Notes under the pieces: model-generated
Told to the model about the DNA's origin: nothing
Seen by the model: the letters and a program-made list of their open reading frames with translations, nothing else
Databases searched by the model: none
Shown here: positions 1-9,781 of the stretch, piece by piece
Layout: every line of letters begins with the position of its first letter
Position numbering within the stretch: the first letter of the stretch is position 1
NCBI RefSeq assembly: GCF_001610835.1
Contig: NZ_CP011270.1
Span: 4,544,001 to 4,608,000, forward strand
DNA: 64,000 bases
Direction of reading: 5' to 3'
DNA from: Planctomyces sp. SH-PL14
GTDB lineage: Bacteria > Planctomycetota > Planctomycetia > Planctomycetales > Planctomycetaceae
Program-made: the position numbers and the translations under genes

Positions 1-230
1 GAGGAACCGTGGTAAACAACGGACGTCCGTTTTGTGGTACCGGCGTCGAGGATTCACCGCTCGCTCTGGACTTTCCGCGGGTTGGGTGAGGGGGCATCCG
101 GCACGCTGTCCGCGCTTGGACACGCGCTCCTTCAGACATCTCTCGACGGCCAGGCCTCCGGCGGGCAAAGGGCCAGAAAAACAACACAGGCCCCTCTGCA
201 CTCCCCACCATGGGTTCCCGCTGGACCCCG
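1..230 (+). repeat. Dispersed 315-bp repeat, copy 1 (cut by the window edge)
   Basis: Only the linker and right arm are present; the left arm lies outside the window. The sequence matches the other copies from the conserved GAGGAACCGTGG stretch to the terminal GGACCCCG. The right-arm hairpin (about 148-200) carries a long A-rich loop, agaaaaacaacaca, between complementary GGGCC and GGCCC stems. The same loop appears in copy 4, and in the opposite arm of copy 9. The copy fills most of the gap upstream of the propeller gene at 305. Confidence 0.85.
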
Positions 231-304
231 ATATTCTTCGAGTTTGTCGCTCCACCGGATAGAATCACCACGGCACCCGAGTCACCATCCCTCCCGGTCC
301 ACCT

Positions 305-1483
305 ATGCCCTTTCCGCGTCTCCACGCGATCTGCCTCACGCTCATCGCGTCGCTGGCTCCCCCCGGTCCCATCCACGCCCAGGAACCGGCCGCGAACTTC
401 CAACCCGACTGGCCCAACTTCCGCAACGGCCCCGCCCTCCTCGGCGTGAGCAACACACCCCTCCCCCCCCAGTTCGAACTCCTCTGGGAATACCCCACCG
501 TCGACGGCACCAACTCCACCCCCGCCATCGCCGACAGCCGCGTCTACATCGGAGCCCTCAGCGGCGACCTCCTCTGCCTCGACCTCGCCACCGGCAAGAA
601 GGTCTGGAGCTACCACTCCATCGAGTCCAAGGACCCCAATGAATTCGCCCCCGGCTTCGCCGCCCCGATCGGCATCACGGCCGACCTCGCGATGGGAGGC
701 GACGAAGACGGCGTCTTCCACGCCGTCGACCGCAAGACCGGCGAGAAGCGGTGGACGTTCAAGACCGGCACCATCATCAACGGCGGCCCGGCGATCTATC
801 AGGACAGCGTCCTCGTCGGCTCCCGCGACGGAAAACTCTACCGCCTGAAACTCGCCACCGGCGAAAAGATGTGGGAGTTCGACGCCGGCGGCCCGGTCAA
901 CGCCACCGCCACCATCGCCGGCCAGTTCACCTTCATGACCGGCTGCAGCGAGCCCTACCTCCTCGTCGTCGATCTCGAAACCGGCAAGCTCAGCAAGAAG
1001 ATCGCCATCGACGGCCGGATCATCGCCTCCATCGCCTTCAAGGACGGGATCCTCTACTTCGGAACGGCCGAAGGAAAGATCTGCGCCCTCGACTGGCAGA
1101 AGGGGGCCGGCGAGATGGTCTGGGCTCACGAAGTCGCCAACCAGGACCAGCAGATCGACTCCTCCCCCGCGGTCACGGAGAACGAGGTCGTCATCGGCGG
1201 ACCGGGGAAAATGATCCTGAGCCTCGACCGCAAGACGGGAAAGCCGCTCTGGACCTTCCCCTCGCGGGCCAAGTTCGAAGGCTCGCCGGTCGTGGCCGGA
1301 GACAAAGTCGCCGTCGGGGGCGTCGATCGGACGTTCTACGTCCTGACGCTCAAGGATGGCAAAGAGGTCTGGCGCTATGGCGCAGGACAGGCCTTCAAGG
1401 GTTCGGCGGCGGTCGGCGGCGGGCGGGTCGTCATCGGGACGGAGGCCGGGGACGGCCGCGTCCTGTGCTTCGGCAAGCGTTGA
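305..1483 (+). CDS. Secreted PQQ-binding-like beta-propeller protein
   Basis: This 392-residue protein begins with a probable signal peptide (hydrophobic stretch ending near residue 25, PIHAQEP). The rest is a run of propeller blades of the quinoprotein/BamB type, seen as repeated units such as DLATGKKVWSY, DRKTGEKRWTF, KLATGEKMWEF and DRKTGKPLWTF, spaced about 40 residues apart. Family members either bind a PQQ cofactor or act as scaffold propellers; nothing here identifies an enzyme. It lies 48 bp before a squalene-cyclase-like gene on the same strand, and a second propeller follows at 3488, so the three may be co-expressed. The exact role is unknown. Confidence 0.8.
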   Translation: MPFPRLHAICLTLIASLAPPGPIHAQEPAANFQPDWPNFRNGPALLGVSNTPLPPQFELLWEYPTVDGTNSTPAIADSRVYIGALSGDLLCLDLATGKKVWSYHSIESKDPNEFAPGFAAPIGITADLAMGGDEDGVFHAVDRKTGEKRWTFKTGTIINGGPAIYQDSVLVGSRDGKLYRLKLATGEKMWEFDAGGPVNATATIAGQFTFMTGCSEPYLLVVDLETGKLSKKIAIDGRIIASIAFKDGILYFGTAEGKICALDWQKGAGEMVWAHEVANQDQQIDSSPAVTENEVVIGGPGKMILSLDRKTGKPLWTFPSRAKFEGSPVVAGDKVAVGGVDRTFYVLTLKDGKEVWRYGAGQAFKGSAAVGGGRVVIGTEAGDGRVLCFGKR

Positions 1484-1531
1484 GTGTCGAGAGTTGAGCG
1501 GTAAGCGAAAGAAGGGGAGAGGAGCAGCGCG

Positions 1532-3319
1532 GTGGTCGTGCATCTTCATCGCCGAAGGGGGCGCCTGACGTTCCGCGTTCCGTCCGGAGAGCGGGCTCCG
1601 TTCTCTCTCCTGCTCTCGGTTCTCCTCTTCCTGAGCCTCCTCGCCACCACCGTGCGGGCAGCCGATCCGGCCAAGATCGAACGGGCGATTCAGCAGGGAC
1701 GGATGGGGCTCAAGGGGCTGTGGGCGGGAGCCGGACCGGGAGGGCGGCGGACGCTGGCGGCGATGGCGCTCCTCAAGTCAGGCGAGCCCCACGGCGGGGA
1801 AGTCGAGAAGAAAGAGATCGAGTCGATCCGCGGCAAGATCAAGGACGGCGTCTATTCCCCCAGCACGACGTCGCACGAAGCGATCTACACCGCCGGCGTC
1901 GACGCGATGTTCGTCGCCGAGCTGGAGGACCACGACCAGCGGAAGGAACTGATCGAGCCGATCGCGAAGTATCTTCTCGCGGCCCAGCGGGAGAACGGCT
2001 CGTTCGACTACATGGAAGGGGCCGCGGAGGGACGGAACACCAACGGCGATACGAGCGTCACCCAGTACGGCTGCCTGGGGCTGTGGGCGGCCGCCCGATG
2101 CGAGGTCGAGATCGAGCCGGGGGTCTGGCAGAAGCTCATTGGCTGGCACGCCGCGACCGTGCGTCCGGACGGGATGGTTGCCTACACCCCCTTCCCGGCG
2201 CCCATCTCCGTCTCGCCGCAAATGTCGGTGAACAGCCTGGCGTCGATGCACATCGCGATTCTGTTCCTCAATCCCCCCGCCGTGACCAAGCTCCTGAGCG
2301 GGACCGCCCCGCCGCCGCGGCCCGAGGTTCCCAAGGAGACGAAGCGATACGGGTTCCTGGAGCCGGTCCCGCTCGAGGTGGCCAAGAAGAAGCGGCCCGT
2401 CGTCGCCACGCGGTCCGGGACGGACCTCGCGTCGCAGGCATGCCAGAAGGTGTTCCAGGCGCTGCTCCCCAAGATCAAGCAGCCCCAGTTCACGGGGAAC
2501 TCGGTCGGCTATTACCTCTATTCGCTGGAGCGGATGGCGGCCCTCAGCAACCGGAAGGACTTTGACGGATACGACTGGTATCAGGGGGGAGCCGATCTTG
2601 TGATCCCGCTCCAGGGGCCCAGCGGGATCTGGAGCGGACAGTACGGAGACATCGTCGAGACGAGCTTTGTCATGCTGTTCCTGGTCCGGGCCACGGCCAA
2701 AACGCTCGACCTGGCGCCGCCGGAGGAGGTCCGGATTGGCGGCGGTCTCCTGGCCGGAGGGCGGGGGCTGCCGGACAACCTCAAGGCTCCGCCGCCGGAT
2801 CCCAAGAAGCGGACGAGCCCGCTGGGGGATCTCCTGTCGACGCTGGAGAAAGCGGATCTGAAGACAGTCGAAGAGACGCAGACGGAGCTCGTCGAGCAGA
2901 TCCAGCTCGGGGACCGGAAGGAGCTGATCGGCAAGACGGATCAGATCCTGAAGCTGTTGACGCATCCCGACGGGGAAGTCCGCCGGACGGCGGTCTGGGC
3001 CCTCGGCCGGACCAACGACCTCTTGCTGGCGCGGCATCTCGTCCGGGCGCTCGACGACAAGGATCCCGGCGTTGCGGTCGAGGCGCATAACGCCCTGTGC
3101 TGGATCACCCGCAATCCGACGGCGTTCGACCTGCCGCAGGACCCCCAGGAGGAGGTCCCGGAAGGGGCCCCGGCGGAGGCCCGGACGGCCGCCGTGCTTT
3201 CGTGGAAGCGCCGCGCCCTCCTGGCATGGGGAGAGTGGTATCTCGCGCACCGGCCGTTCAAGGAACGGGGGGATGCCTTTGAGACGTGGCTGCGGGAACG
3301 GATCAGGCAGCTGCGATAG
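1532..3319 (+). CDS. Secreted prenyltransferase/squalene-oxidase-repeat-like protein with C-terminal HEAT repeats
   Basis: The 595-residue product has a long basic N-terminus and a hydrophobic signal segment (about residues 25-43, ending TTVRA). Residues about 50-400 resemble the alpha/alpha-toroid of prenyltransferase/squalene-oxidase repeat proteins common in Planctomycetota, with pieces such as YLLAAQRENGSFDYM and VTQYGCLGLWAA. The catalytic DXDD motif of real cyclases was not seen, so a non-enzymatic fold is likely. Residues about 470-535 contain HEAT-like helices (DGEVRRTAVWALGRTND, then DKDPGVAVEAHNAL). The GTG start at 1532 is favoured by GGAGAGGAG eight bases upstream; a later start before the signal segment is possible. 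It follows a propeller gene by 48 bp. Confidence 0.7.
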   Translation: MVVHLHRRRGRLTFRVPSGERAPFSLLLSVLLFLSLLATTVRAADPAKIERAIQQGRMGLKGLWAGAGPGGRRTLAAMALLKSGEPHGGEVEKKEIESIRGKIKDGVYSPSTTSHEAIYTAGVDAMFVAELEDHDQRKELIEPIAKYLLAAQRENGSFDYMEGAAEGRNTNGDTSVTQYGCLGLWAAARCEVEIEPGVWQKLIGWHAATVRPDGMVAYTPFPAPISVSPQMSVNSLASMHIAILFLNPPAVTKLLSGTAPPPRPEVPKETKRYGFLEPVPLEVAKKKRPVVATRSGTDLASQACQKVFQALLPKIKQPQFTGNSVGYYLYSLERMAALSNRKDFDGYDWYQGGADLVIPLQGPSGIWSGQYGDIVETSFVMLFLVRATAKTLDLAPPEEVRIGGGLLAGGRGLPDNLKAPPPDPKKRTSPLGDLLSTLEKADLKTVEETQTELVEQIQLGDRKELIGKTDQILKLLTHPDGEVRRTAVWALGRTNDLLLARHLVRALDDKDPGVAVEAHNALCWITRNPTAFDLPQDPQEEVPEGAPAEARTAAVLSWKRRALLAWGEWYLAHRPFKERGDAFETWLRERIRQLR

Positions 3320-3487
3320 ATCCAGGTTGCGTGATGGATCTTCTGATGAATTCCGCGATGGGAGGGGATTCTTTCTGAATCCTGATACAGGCCCGCGGCG
3401 TAACTCCAGTGAAAAGCCGCCTGTCGTTGCGGTTCGCGTTCGACCTATCATCCTCCGTCGACGGAATTCGATTGCTGGAGAACGTTT

Positions 3488-5281
3488 GTGTCTGACATCC
3501 CTTCACCCACACCGTCCCCTGTTGCCGGCACCCCTGTGGCCCAGCCCGCCGCCCGGCCCCCGCGGGGAATCCTGCGGACCCTGTTTCTGATTGCGTTCTA
3601 CGGACTCCTGACGATCTTCGTCGGCGCGGTCCTGGTGGCTTGGTTCCCGATCGAAGGGGCCGTCGCGGGGATCGGGGCGATTCCGTACCTGATCGCCCAG
3701 TCGAGCTTTGTCGCTTTGCTCGGCACGACCGTCCTGTGGCTCCTCGCCTTCTCGCGGCTGTCCGGCGGTGTCCGGGCCGCCGGGATCGCCCTGATCGTGA
3801 TTCCGGTCGTCGCCTTCGTCGCTTCGGTGCGGGACCTCGAGTTCACGGCCGACATGCAGATCCAGCCCGTCTTCCGCTGGCAGAAGCTGCAGACCGAAGT
3901 CGTCGACGAGTACCGCCGGCAGACCGCCAAGCCGGCGGGCGAGACGGTCGCTGTCACTGAACCAGTCGCTGCGATTGTCGCCCCCGAAGACATGCCCGCT
4001 TACCGCGGTGTGCATCGGGACGGGATCGTGATCGGCCCCGCGGTTCGGGAGAACTGGCGGGAGGTCCCGCCGAAGGAGCTGTGGAAGCACCCCGTCGGCG
4101 AAGGCTATTCGTCGTTCGTCGTCGTGGGGGACCGCCTCGTCACGATGGAGCAGCGGACCGAAGGGGAAGCGGTCGTGTGCTACTCCGCCCGGAGCGGCGG
4201 CGAGCTGTGGGTTCACCAGACCAAGGCTCTCTTTGACGAAGCCCAGGGAGGCCCGGGACCGCGGGCGACGCCGGAGATCGACGGCGAGCACGTTTACGCC
4301 CTGGGAGCGACGGGGGAGCTGCACTGTCTCAAGCTCGGCAGCGGCGAAGTCGTGTGGAGCAAGAACGTGCTCGGCATGACGGGTGTGCAAAACGCCCAGT
4401 GGGGGATGACCAGCTCGCCGCTTGTTGTCGACAACCAGCTCGTCGTGAACATCGGCGGGGCGAATGGGAACGGGCTCCTGTCGTTCGACAAGCTCAGCGG
4501 CAATCTGCTCTGGAAGACTTCCGGCGCCGGCGGGACGGGGTCGTCGGGGGCAGCCGCCTCAGCGGCCGGTGAGGAGTCGAAGAAGACGGCCGACGCGGGG
4601 GAAGACGTGGCTGCGGCCGGGTCGGCGATGGCGGGCTACAGCTCGCCGCAGGTGACGGAGCTCGATGGCGTCCGTCAGATCCTGAACTTCGATGGGACCG
4701 CTCTTCGTGGGCACGACATCCAGGACGGGCATGTCCTGTGGACGTATGACTTCCGGAACCCGCCGGGGGTCAATGTCGCGCAGCCGGTGCAGTTGAAGGA
4801 CGGTTCGCTGATTGTCAGTGCCAGCTATGGGCTGGGGACGGTGCGGCTGAAGATGACGCAGGTGGACGGCAAGTGGACGGTGACGTCGGTGTGGCCGAAG
4901 CCTTCGTATGACCTCAAGGCCAAGATGGCGAGCATGATCCTGCATGACGGCTATCTCTACGGGCTGGATGAGGGGATTCTGGTCTGTTTCGACCCGGAGA
5001 CGGGCAAGCGGACTTGGAAGGGGGGGCGGTACGGGCACGGGCAGTTGCTTGCGACCGGGGACCGGATCGTCGTGCTCTCGGAGAAGGGGGAGGTGATTCT
5101 GATTCATCCGAACCCGAAGAAGCTGGAGGAGCTGGCGCGGTTTCAGGCGTTGCCGGCTGATGTGAAGACGTGGAATCCGCCGGCGATGTCGCGTGGCGTG
5201 CTCTACGTCCGCAATCATCATTGGATGGCGGCGTACGACATTGCGGCGGAGGCGAGTCGGGAGACGGCGCTGAACCGGTAG
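3488..5281 (+). CDS. Membrane-anchored PQQ-binding-like beta-propeller protein
   Basis: This 597-residue protein has three hydrophobic segments between about residues 25 and 120 (for example LFLIAFYGLLTIFVGAVLVA) followed by a large extracytoplasmic propeller. Propeller blades are visible as YSARSGGELWVHQ, CLKLGSGEVVWSKN, FDKLSGNLLWKT and FDPETGKRTWKG. An Ala/Gly/Ser-rich insert sits between two blades near residues 345-380. The GTG start is supported by GGAG seven bases upstream. Similar propellers in Planctomycetota are secreted and of unknown function. It is the third plus-strand gene in a row and ends 15 bp before repeat copy 2. Confidence 0.75.
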   Translation: MSDIPSPTPSPVAGTPVAQPAARPPRGILRTLFLIAFYGLLTIFVGAVLVAWFPIEGAVAGIGAIPYLIAQSSFVALLGTTVLWLLAFSRLSGGVRAAGIALIVIPVVAFVASVRDLEFTADMQIQPVFRWQKLQTEVVDEYRRQTAKPAGETVAVTEPVAAIVAPEDMPAYRGVHRDGIVIGPAVRENWREVPPKELWKHPVGEGYSSFVVVGDRLVTMEQRTEGEAVVCYSARSGGELWVHQTKALFDEAQGGPGPRATPEIDGEHVYALGATGELHCLKLGSGEVVWSKNVLGMTGVQNAQWGMTSSPLVVDNQLVVNIGGANGNGLLSFDKLSGNLLWKTSGAGGTGSSGAAASAAGEESKKTADAGEDVAAAGSAMAGYSSPQVTELDGVRQILNFDGTALRGHDIQDGHVLWTYDFRNPPGVNVAQPVQLKDGSLIVSASYGLGTVRLKMTQVDGKWTVTSVWPKPSYDLKAKMASMILHDGYLYGLDEGILVCFDPETGKRTWKGGRYGHGQLLATGDRIVVLSEKGEVILIHPNPKKLEELARFQALPADVKTWNPPAMSRGVLYVRNHHWMAAYDIAAEASRETALNR

Positions 5282-5296
5282 TTCCGCGACTTGAGT

Positions 5297-5611
5297 ACCG
5301 TCCTTGCCGGCACGACTCCCATAGCTCAAACCCAATGTGCTACGGCAGCCGGGGTCAAGGGGTTTCGACCCCTTGCCGCCGGAGGCGCTTCCATGAGGAA
5401 CCGTGGGACATAACGGACGTCCCCTTTGTGGAACCGGCGTTGAGGACTCCACGCTCGCTCGGGAATCCCCGCGTCTTGGTGAGGGGGCATCCGGCACGTT
5501 GTCCGCGCTTGGACACCGTCTGATTTCCATGGTTTCCGGCGAGACGGCCTCCGGCGGGCAAAGGGGCGTGGCCCCCTTGCATCCCCCACCAGGGTAGCCC
5601 CTGGACCCGGT
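5297..5611 (+). repeat. Dispersed 315-bp repeat, copy 2
   Basis: Full copy between the end of the membrane propeller gene and the small secreted protein gene. The left arm has stem AAGGGG/CCCCTT with loop tttcga, then GCCGCCGGAGGC. The right arm starts GCCTCCGGCGGGCAA and has its own hairpin. This copy diverges just before the right arm, having GTCTGATTTCCATGG where most copies have CTCCTTCAGACATCTC. Confidence 0.9.
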
Positions 5612-5689
5612 GATTTTGCGGGAACTCAGCAGGCGCCCCGCGCGTCTCGATGGGACGTCCCTCCACAACACGCGACGAGGTGGACCCCA

Positions 5690-6283
5690 ATGAGACCGTT
5701 CCTGACCGTCACAACCTGGGCCCTCGTCGGACTTCTGACAATGGCGGCCACATCGCACGGCGACGGACCCGAAGTCTGCAAAACAAGAATCAACCTCTCC
5801 CCCCGCCTCTACGCCGCCCACGAAGGCAACTTCGGAGTGAAAATCCTCCCCAAACAGGAGCCCCCCGAAGCCTCCGAGTCCTACGTCTACGAAACCACCC
5901 TCCTGATCTATCAGCTCAACCCCGACGGAAGCGAGAAAACCGTCTCCCGCACCGTCCTCGACACCCTGCCGCTCCAGACGCTGGTCTCCAAGCGCGGGGA
6001 CGTCGTCTCGATCGGCCACCACGGAGTCCGGGGAGACGCCGGAGTCGTCGTCTCGATCTACGGCCAGGATGGAAAACGGAAAGGCGCAGCGGACTTCATC
6101 GCCGTCCTCGAAGGCCTGTCAGGCGCCGACCGCAACCTCGCCTACGAGGCCTTCACCCAGGGCCGCGGAGCGACCTTCCGGTACGACTGGTACAGCCGCG
6201 ACTACGTCGTCCTCCCGATCAGCCCCAAGCGGACCGTCTGGATCGCCCTCGACAACGGCGACGTTATCACCGCGCCGCAGTGA
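5690..6283 (+). CDS. Secreted protein of unknown function
   Basis: The 197-residue product begins with a short signal peptide (MRPFLTVTTWALVGLLTM, cleavage near AATSHG). The mature part is mixed alpha/beta in composition with no motif that I recognise. It has a central acidic/aromatic part (ESYVYETTLLIYQLNPDG) and a C-terminal segment rich in hydrophobic strands (DYVVLPISPKRTVWIALD). Codon use resembles its neighbours. It stands alone between repeat copy 2 and the convergent MscS gene, whose stop codon is only 15 bp away. Confidence 0.65.
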   Translation: MRPFLTVTTWALVGLLTMAATSHGDGPEVCKTRINLSPRLYAAHEGNFGVKILPKQEPPEASESYVYETTLLIYQLNPDGSEKTVSRTVLDTLPLQTLVSKRGDVVSIGHHGVRGDAGVVVSIYGQDGKRKGAADFIAVLEGLSGADRNLAYEAFTQGRGATFRYDWYSRDYVVLPISPKRTVWIALDNGDVITAPQ

Positions 6284-6298
6284 AACGGACTCCGCCGC

Positions 6299-9200
6299 TT
6301 ACCCGCTCCCGATCGGCCGCCCATCCGACTTGCGGACACTCGCCGGGAGAACCAGCTCGTGCCCGTCCCGCGGCGGCTCGGGGGGGATGCTCCCCTCCTG
6401 CCGCACATGGATCTCGCGCTGCGGGAAGGCGAACTCGATCCCCTCCCGCTGAAATCGGGCCGCGATCTGCGTCAACAGGCCATGCCGCAGTTCGAGATAC
6501 ACGTCGCGAGTCGGCATGTAGACCCGCAGGACGTACTGCATCACCCCCTCGCGGAAGTCGTCGAGAAGCGCGTGCGGCGGCGGGTCCTTGAGGACCAGCG
6601 GATGCGCCTGGGCCATCTCCAGGAGCAGGGCCCGGATCCGGTCCGAGTCCGCGTTCCCCGAGACCCCGATGTTAATGCTCATCCGCGAGACGGTCGTCGA
6701 GAGGGTCCAGTTGATGACCCGCGTCGTGATGAACTCCTTGTTCGGCACGATCAGCTCCCGCATGTCCCAGTCGGTGATCGTCGCCGCCCGCATATGGATG
6801 TTGGAGACCTTCCCGGTGATGTCCCCCACCGTCACCGTGTCGCCGATCCGGATCGGCCGCTCAAACAGCAGCACAAGCCCCGAGACGAAGTTCGCGAAGA
6901 TCTCCTGCAGGCCGAAGCCGAGACCGACCGAGATCGCCGCCACCAGCCACTGGACCTGCGACCATTGCAGGCCCAGAGCCCCGAACGCCATCGCGAGCCC
7001 GGCCCCCGTCACGACGTACTTGGCGACCGTCCCGGTGGCATAGCGGGCCCCGGCGTCGAGCGGGAGCCGCTTGAGGACCGTCAGCTCGAGGAGGCTCGGG
7101 ACATTCCGCCCCAGGACCATCGTCAGGGCGATCGCGGCGGTCGAGAGGATCAGGTCCGCCAGCGTGATCGGCGTCTTGAGGGTCTTGCCCCCCTCGATGG
7201 TCGTCTCGAGCGTCCAGAGCTCTACCTGCCGCAGGGCCCCCAGGGCGGGGAAGACCGAAACCCAGATCCACCACACCCCCATCGCGAGCGCCGTGAGCAG
7301 GATCCACTGCAGGGTCTGCCGCGTCTGCTGGTTGATGTCGGAGAGCTTGATCTCCAGCGTCGCGTTCCCTGCCACGGGCGTGTTGGGCGGTATCGGGGTG
7401 GCCGCCTGACCGGCCGCCTGAGCCGCGGCGCGGCGCTCCTGCAGCCGCTTCATGCCGAGGGCCCGGTAGGCCATCAACGACCACCGCAGGAGCAGGGCAT
7501 AGGCGACCACGAGCCCCATGAAGAGCGCGGCCGTGAACAGCATCCGGGCGGCGAGCTGGACCGACGTGTAGTAGTACCCCGAGACCGCCAGCCCGACGAG
7601 ACATAGCGGCACCGCGATCGAGGCGGCCCGCCACAGCCAGCCGAGCCGCGTCCACCACGTCCCCGCTTCGAGCCGATAGGTGGGAGAGAGGACGCCGCCG
7701 ACGAGGCGGGTGATCCGGTACGCCGGCAGGAGCAGCAGCGCGTGGACGGCCACGAAGGTCAGTCGGCCGAGCGAGTTCTTGATCGCTTCGTCCGGCTGGA
7801 ACTCGGTGATCAGGATCACTGCCGCCATCGGCAGGCCGACCAGCATCGAGGAAAGGACCCCCTGGCGGACCTGCTTGAGGCTGGTCGAGTCCCAGCCGAA
7901 GTGGGCATCCCCCAGACCGCTCGGCCGGCTGATCTGCCGCAGCAGCTCGAGACCGAAGAACAGCCCCGCGGTGTGCAGCAGCCCTTTCCCCACGGCGTGG
8001 ACAAAAGGGTCTCCCGCGCCGGCAAACATCAGCCGCCCTCCGAGGACTGCCATCAGCGCAGGCCACGGACTGGCGAGAAAGATCGTCAGGACGAGCGCCT
8101 TGACCGTGGGGGTCATGTCCTGGCACGTCCCGCGAAACGCGACCTCTCCGAGCCGCGTCACTTCCCCGCGCCACCGTTTGCGGAACGCCAGCGCGCCGCA
8201 CCAGAGAGCGGCGAACAGCCCGGCCGCGACGGCGTTGTCCGCGATGTCCTTCCGCAGCGTTTCGCCGACCGCCAGCCAGTGCCGCGGTCCGAGGAGCCAC
8301 CGCAGGGCGGGGACGACGTCCCGGATCTGCGAGAGGACGAACGGTGAACTGCTGCGGATCCACAGGATCCGCTCGTTGCAGAACGCCAGGTACTCCCGGG
8401 TCTTGTCGATCAGCGACTGCTCGTGCGTGTTCTGTTCGACGAGCTTGTCGAGGTAGGCGTTCGTGTCCGAGATCAGGGAGTCGAGGTAGGTCCGCTGCGC
8501 CTCCAGCATCGCCTGGACGTCCGTTTCGAAGAGCGCTTGCTCTTCGGGGAGAAGATCCGGCCCGAGTCCTTCCACCACCCCCTTCACGCGATCGTCGAGC
8601 GTCGCCAGTTCGTTCCGCTGGTCCTCGTAGTCGATCAGCTCCAGCGAGGTCTCCCCGAGCGTGTCGCCGATCTTGTCCATCCGCGCGCGCTCCGCCGGGA
8701 TGCTCGGAAGCTCGTCCCGTTGTTTGCGGAGCAGGAGGCCGACGGAGGTGTTGTTCTGCCCCTGGCCCATGTCGACCCGCTTGCGGATCTTCTTGAACTG
8801 GGAGTCAAGCTGCTCCAGGCGCGCGCTGACGGAGTCGACGTCGTGGACCGCCTCCTCGATCTGCGCCGCACGGTTCTGTCGGAGCTTCGCGAGCTCCGAG
8901 TTCCGCTCGGCAATCGCCCGCAGCGCCGGGTGGGCCTGGGCTTCGGCGCGGCGGGCTTCCCACGCCTGCCGGGCGGTCTCCTGCCGCCGCCGCACGGCGA
9001 CCTCGTCCCGCAACCGCTTGACGAGCGCTTCGAGCGCCGCCGCCTTCCGGGCCGCCACATCCCGCTGGAGCGGGAGCAGCTCCGCCGCTGCTTCGTAGGA
9101 CTTGAGCTCGGCCTGTCCCGCCGCCATCTCCGCCTTGAGCGCTTGGCCGCGGAGTTCGAGCAGGAGCTTCGACGCGGCGGCCGCTTCCCCCGGCTCCTCC

Positions 9201-9781
9201 GCGGTGGGGGGCGCTTCGGCCCGCTTCTCGAGGTCCGTCTGCTGCGTCTTGAGAGCCTCGGCCTGCCGGGTCAGTTCCGCCCGCCGGTCGGTGCGGCGCT
9301 TCGGTTCGTCCTGCCACTCCTTGAGGGACTGCTGCGCCGCCGCCAGGTCCGCCTCGACGGCGGTGAGCCGCTGTTGCCAGCTCATCAGCGTGGCGTCCTT
9401 GTCGAGGCCGAGCGGCAGCTCCGACTGCGTAGCCGCCAGCTCCCCCTGCTGGGTCTTCACCGCCTCGGGGATGTCGCGCGTCAAGCGGCTGAAGCGTTCG
9501 ATCCGGGCCTGGGCGTCATCGAGACTCTTCTGGAGCTCGAGAGCCTTCGTGTACAATTCGGTGAGCCGGGCCTTGGCCGGAGCTTCCAGGGTCTCGTCCT
9601 GGGGGAGAGCCTTGAGCCGGGCCTGGATGGCTGCCGGAGTTCTGGCCCCCATGCCGAGCGGAGACGCAGCAGCGGGATCGGCCATCGCCCCCTGTCCGCG
9701 GACTGCGGCGGGTGCGAACAAGATGAGCGACGCAAAGAGAAGCATCGTCAGCAGCCGCGCGGTGGCGGGGCGGTGACGCAT
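6299..9781 (-). CDS. Large MscS/MscK-type mechanosensitive ion channel with periplasmic coiled-coil domain
   Basis: This 1160-residue protein has a signal peptide (hydrophobic MLLFASLILFAPAAVRG). A coiled-coil-rich periplasmic domain follows to about residue 500. About ten membrane spans come next, then the MscS core near the C-terminus. The pore helix and following beta-domain are recognisable around residues 950-1000: GLGFGLQEIFANFVSG, then FERPIRIGDTVTVGD and LIVPNKEFIT. This is the layout of MscK/KefA-like and YjeP-like channels, which open under hypo-osmotic stress. The start ATG at 9781 lies 30 bp downstream of a perfect 7-bp inverted repeat (9811-9826). Confidence 0.9.
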   Translation of the reverse strand: MRHRPATARLLTMLLFASLILFAPAAVRGQGAMADPAAASPLGMGARTPAAIQARLKALPQDETLEAPAKARLTELYTKALELQKSLDDAQARIERFSRLTRDIPEAVKTQQGELAATQSELPLGLDKDATLMSWQQRLTAVEADLAAAQQSLKEWQDEPKRRTDRRAELTRQAEALKTQQTDLEKRAEAPPTAEEPGEAAAASKLLLELRGQALKAEMAAGQAELKSYEAAAELLPLQRDVAARKAAALEALVKRLRDEVAVRRRQETARQAWEARRAEAQAHPALRAIAERNSELAKLRQNRAAQIEEAVHDVDSVSARLEQLDSQFKKIRKRVDMGQGQNNTSVGLLLRKQRDELPSIPAERARMDKIGDTLGETSLELIDYEDQRNELATLDDRVKGVVEGLGPDLLPEEQALFETDVQAMLEAQRTYLDSLISDTNAYLDKLVEQNTHEQSLIDKTREYLAFCNERILWIRSSSPFVLSQIRDVVPALRWLLGPRHWLAVGETLRKDIADNAVAAGLFAALWCGALAFRKRWRGEVTRLGEVAFRGTCQDMTPTVKALVLTIFLASPWPALMAVLGGRLMFAGAGDPFVHAVGKGLLHTAGLFFGLELLRQISRPSGLGDAHFGWDSTSLKQVRQGVLSSMLVGLPMAAVILITEFQPDEAIKNSLGRLTFVAVHALLLLPAYRITRLVGGVLSPTYRLEAGTWWTRLGWLWRAASIAVPLCLVGLAVSGYYYTSVQLAARMLFTAALFMGLVVAYALLLRWSLMAYRALGMKRLQERRAAAQAAGQAATPIPPNTPVAGNATLEIKLSDINQQTRQTLQWILLTALAMGVWWIWVSVFPALGALRQVELWTLETTIEGGKTLKTPITLADLILSTAAIALTMVLGRNVPSLLELTVLKRLPLDAGARYATGTVAKYVVTGAGLAMAFGALGLQWSQVQWLVAAISVGLGFGLQEIFANFVSGLVLLFERPIRIGDTVTVGDITGKVSNIHMRAATITDWDMRELIVPNKEFITTRVINWTLSTTVSRMSINIGVSGNADSDRIRALLLEMAQAHPLVLKDPPPHALLDDFREGVMQYVLRVYMPTRDVYLELRHGLLTQIAARFQREGIEFAFPQREIHVRQEGSIPPEPPRDGHELVLPASVRKSDGRPIGSG

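Noticed and set aside
1778-3451. Minus-strand open frame opposite the toroid/HEAT gene
   Set aside because: Antisense shadow without recognisable motifs; the plus-strand frame has a signal peptide, ribosome binding site and HEAT helices.
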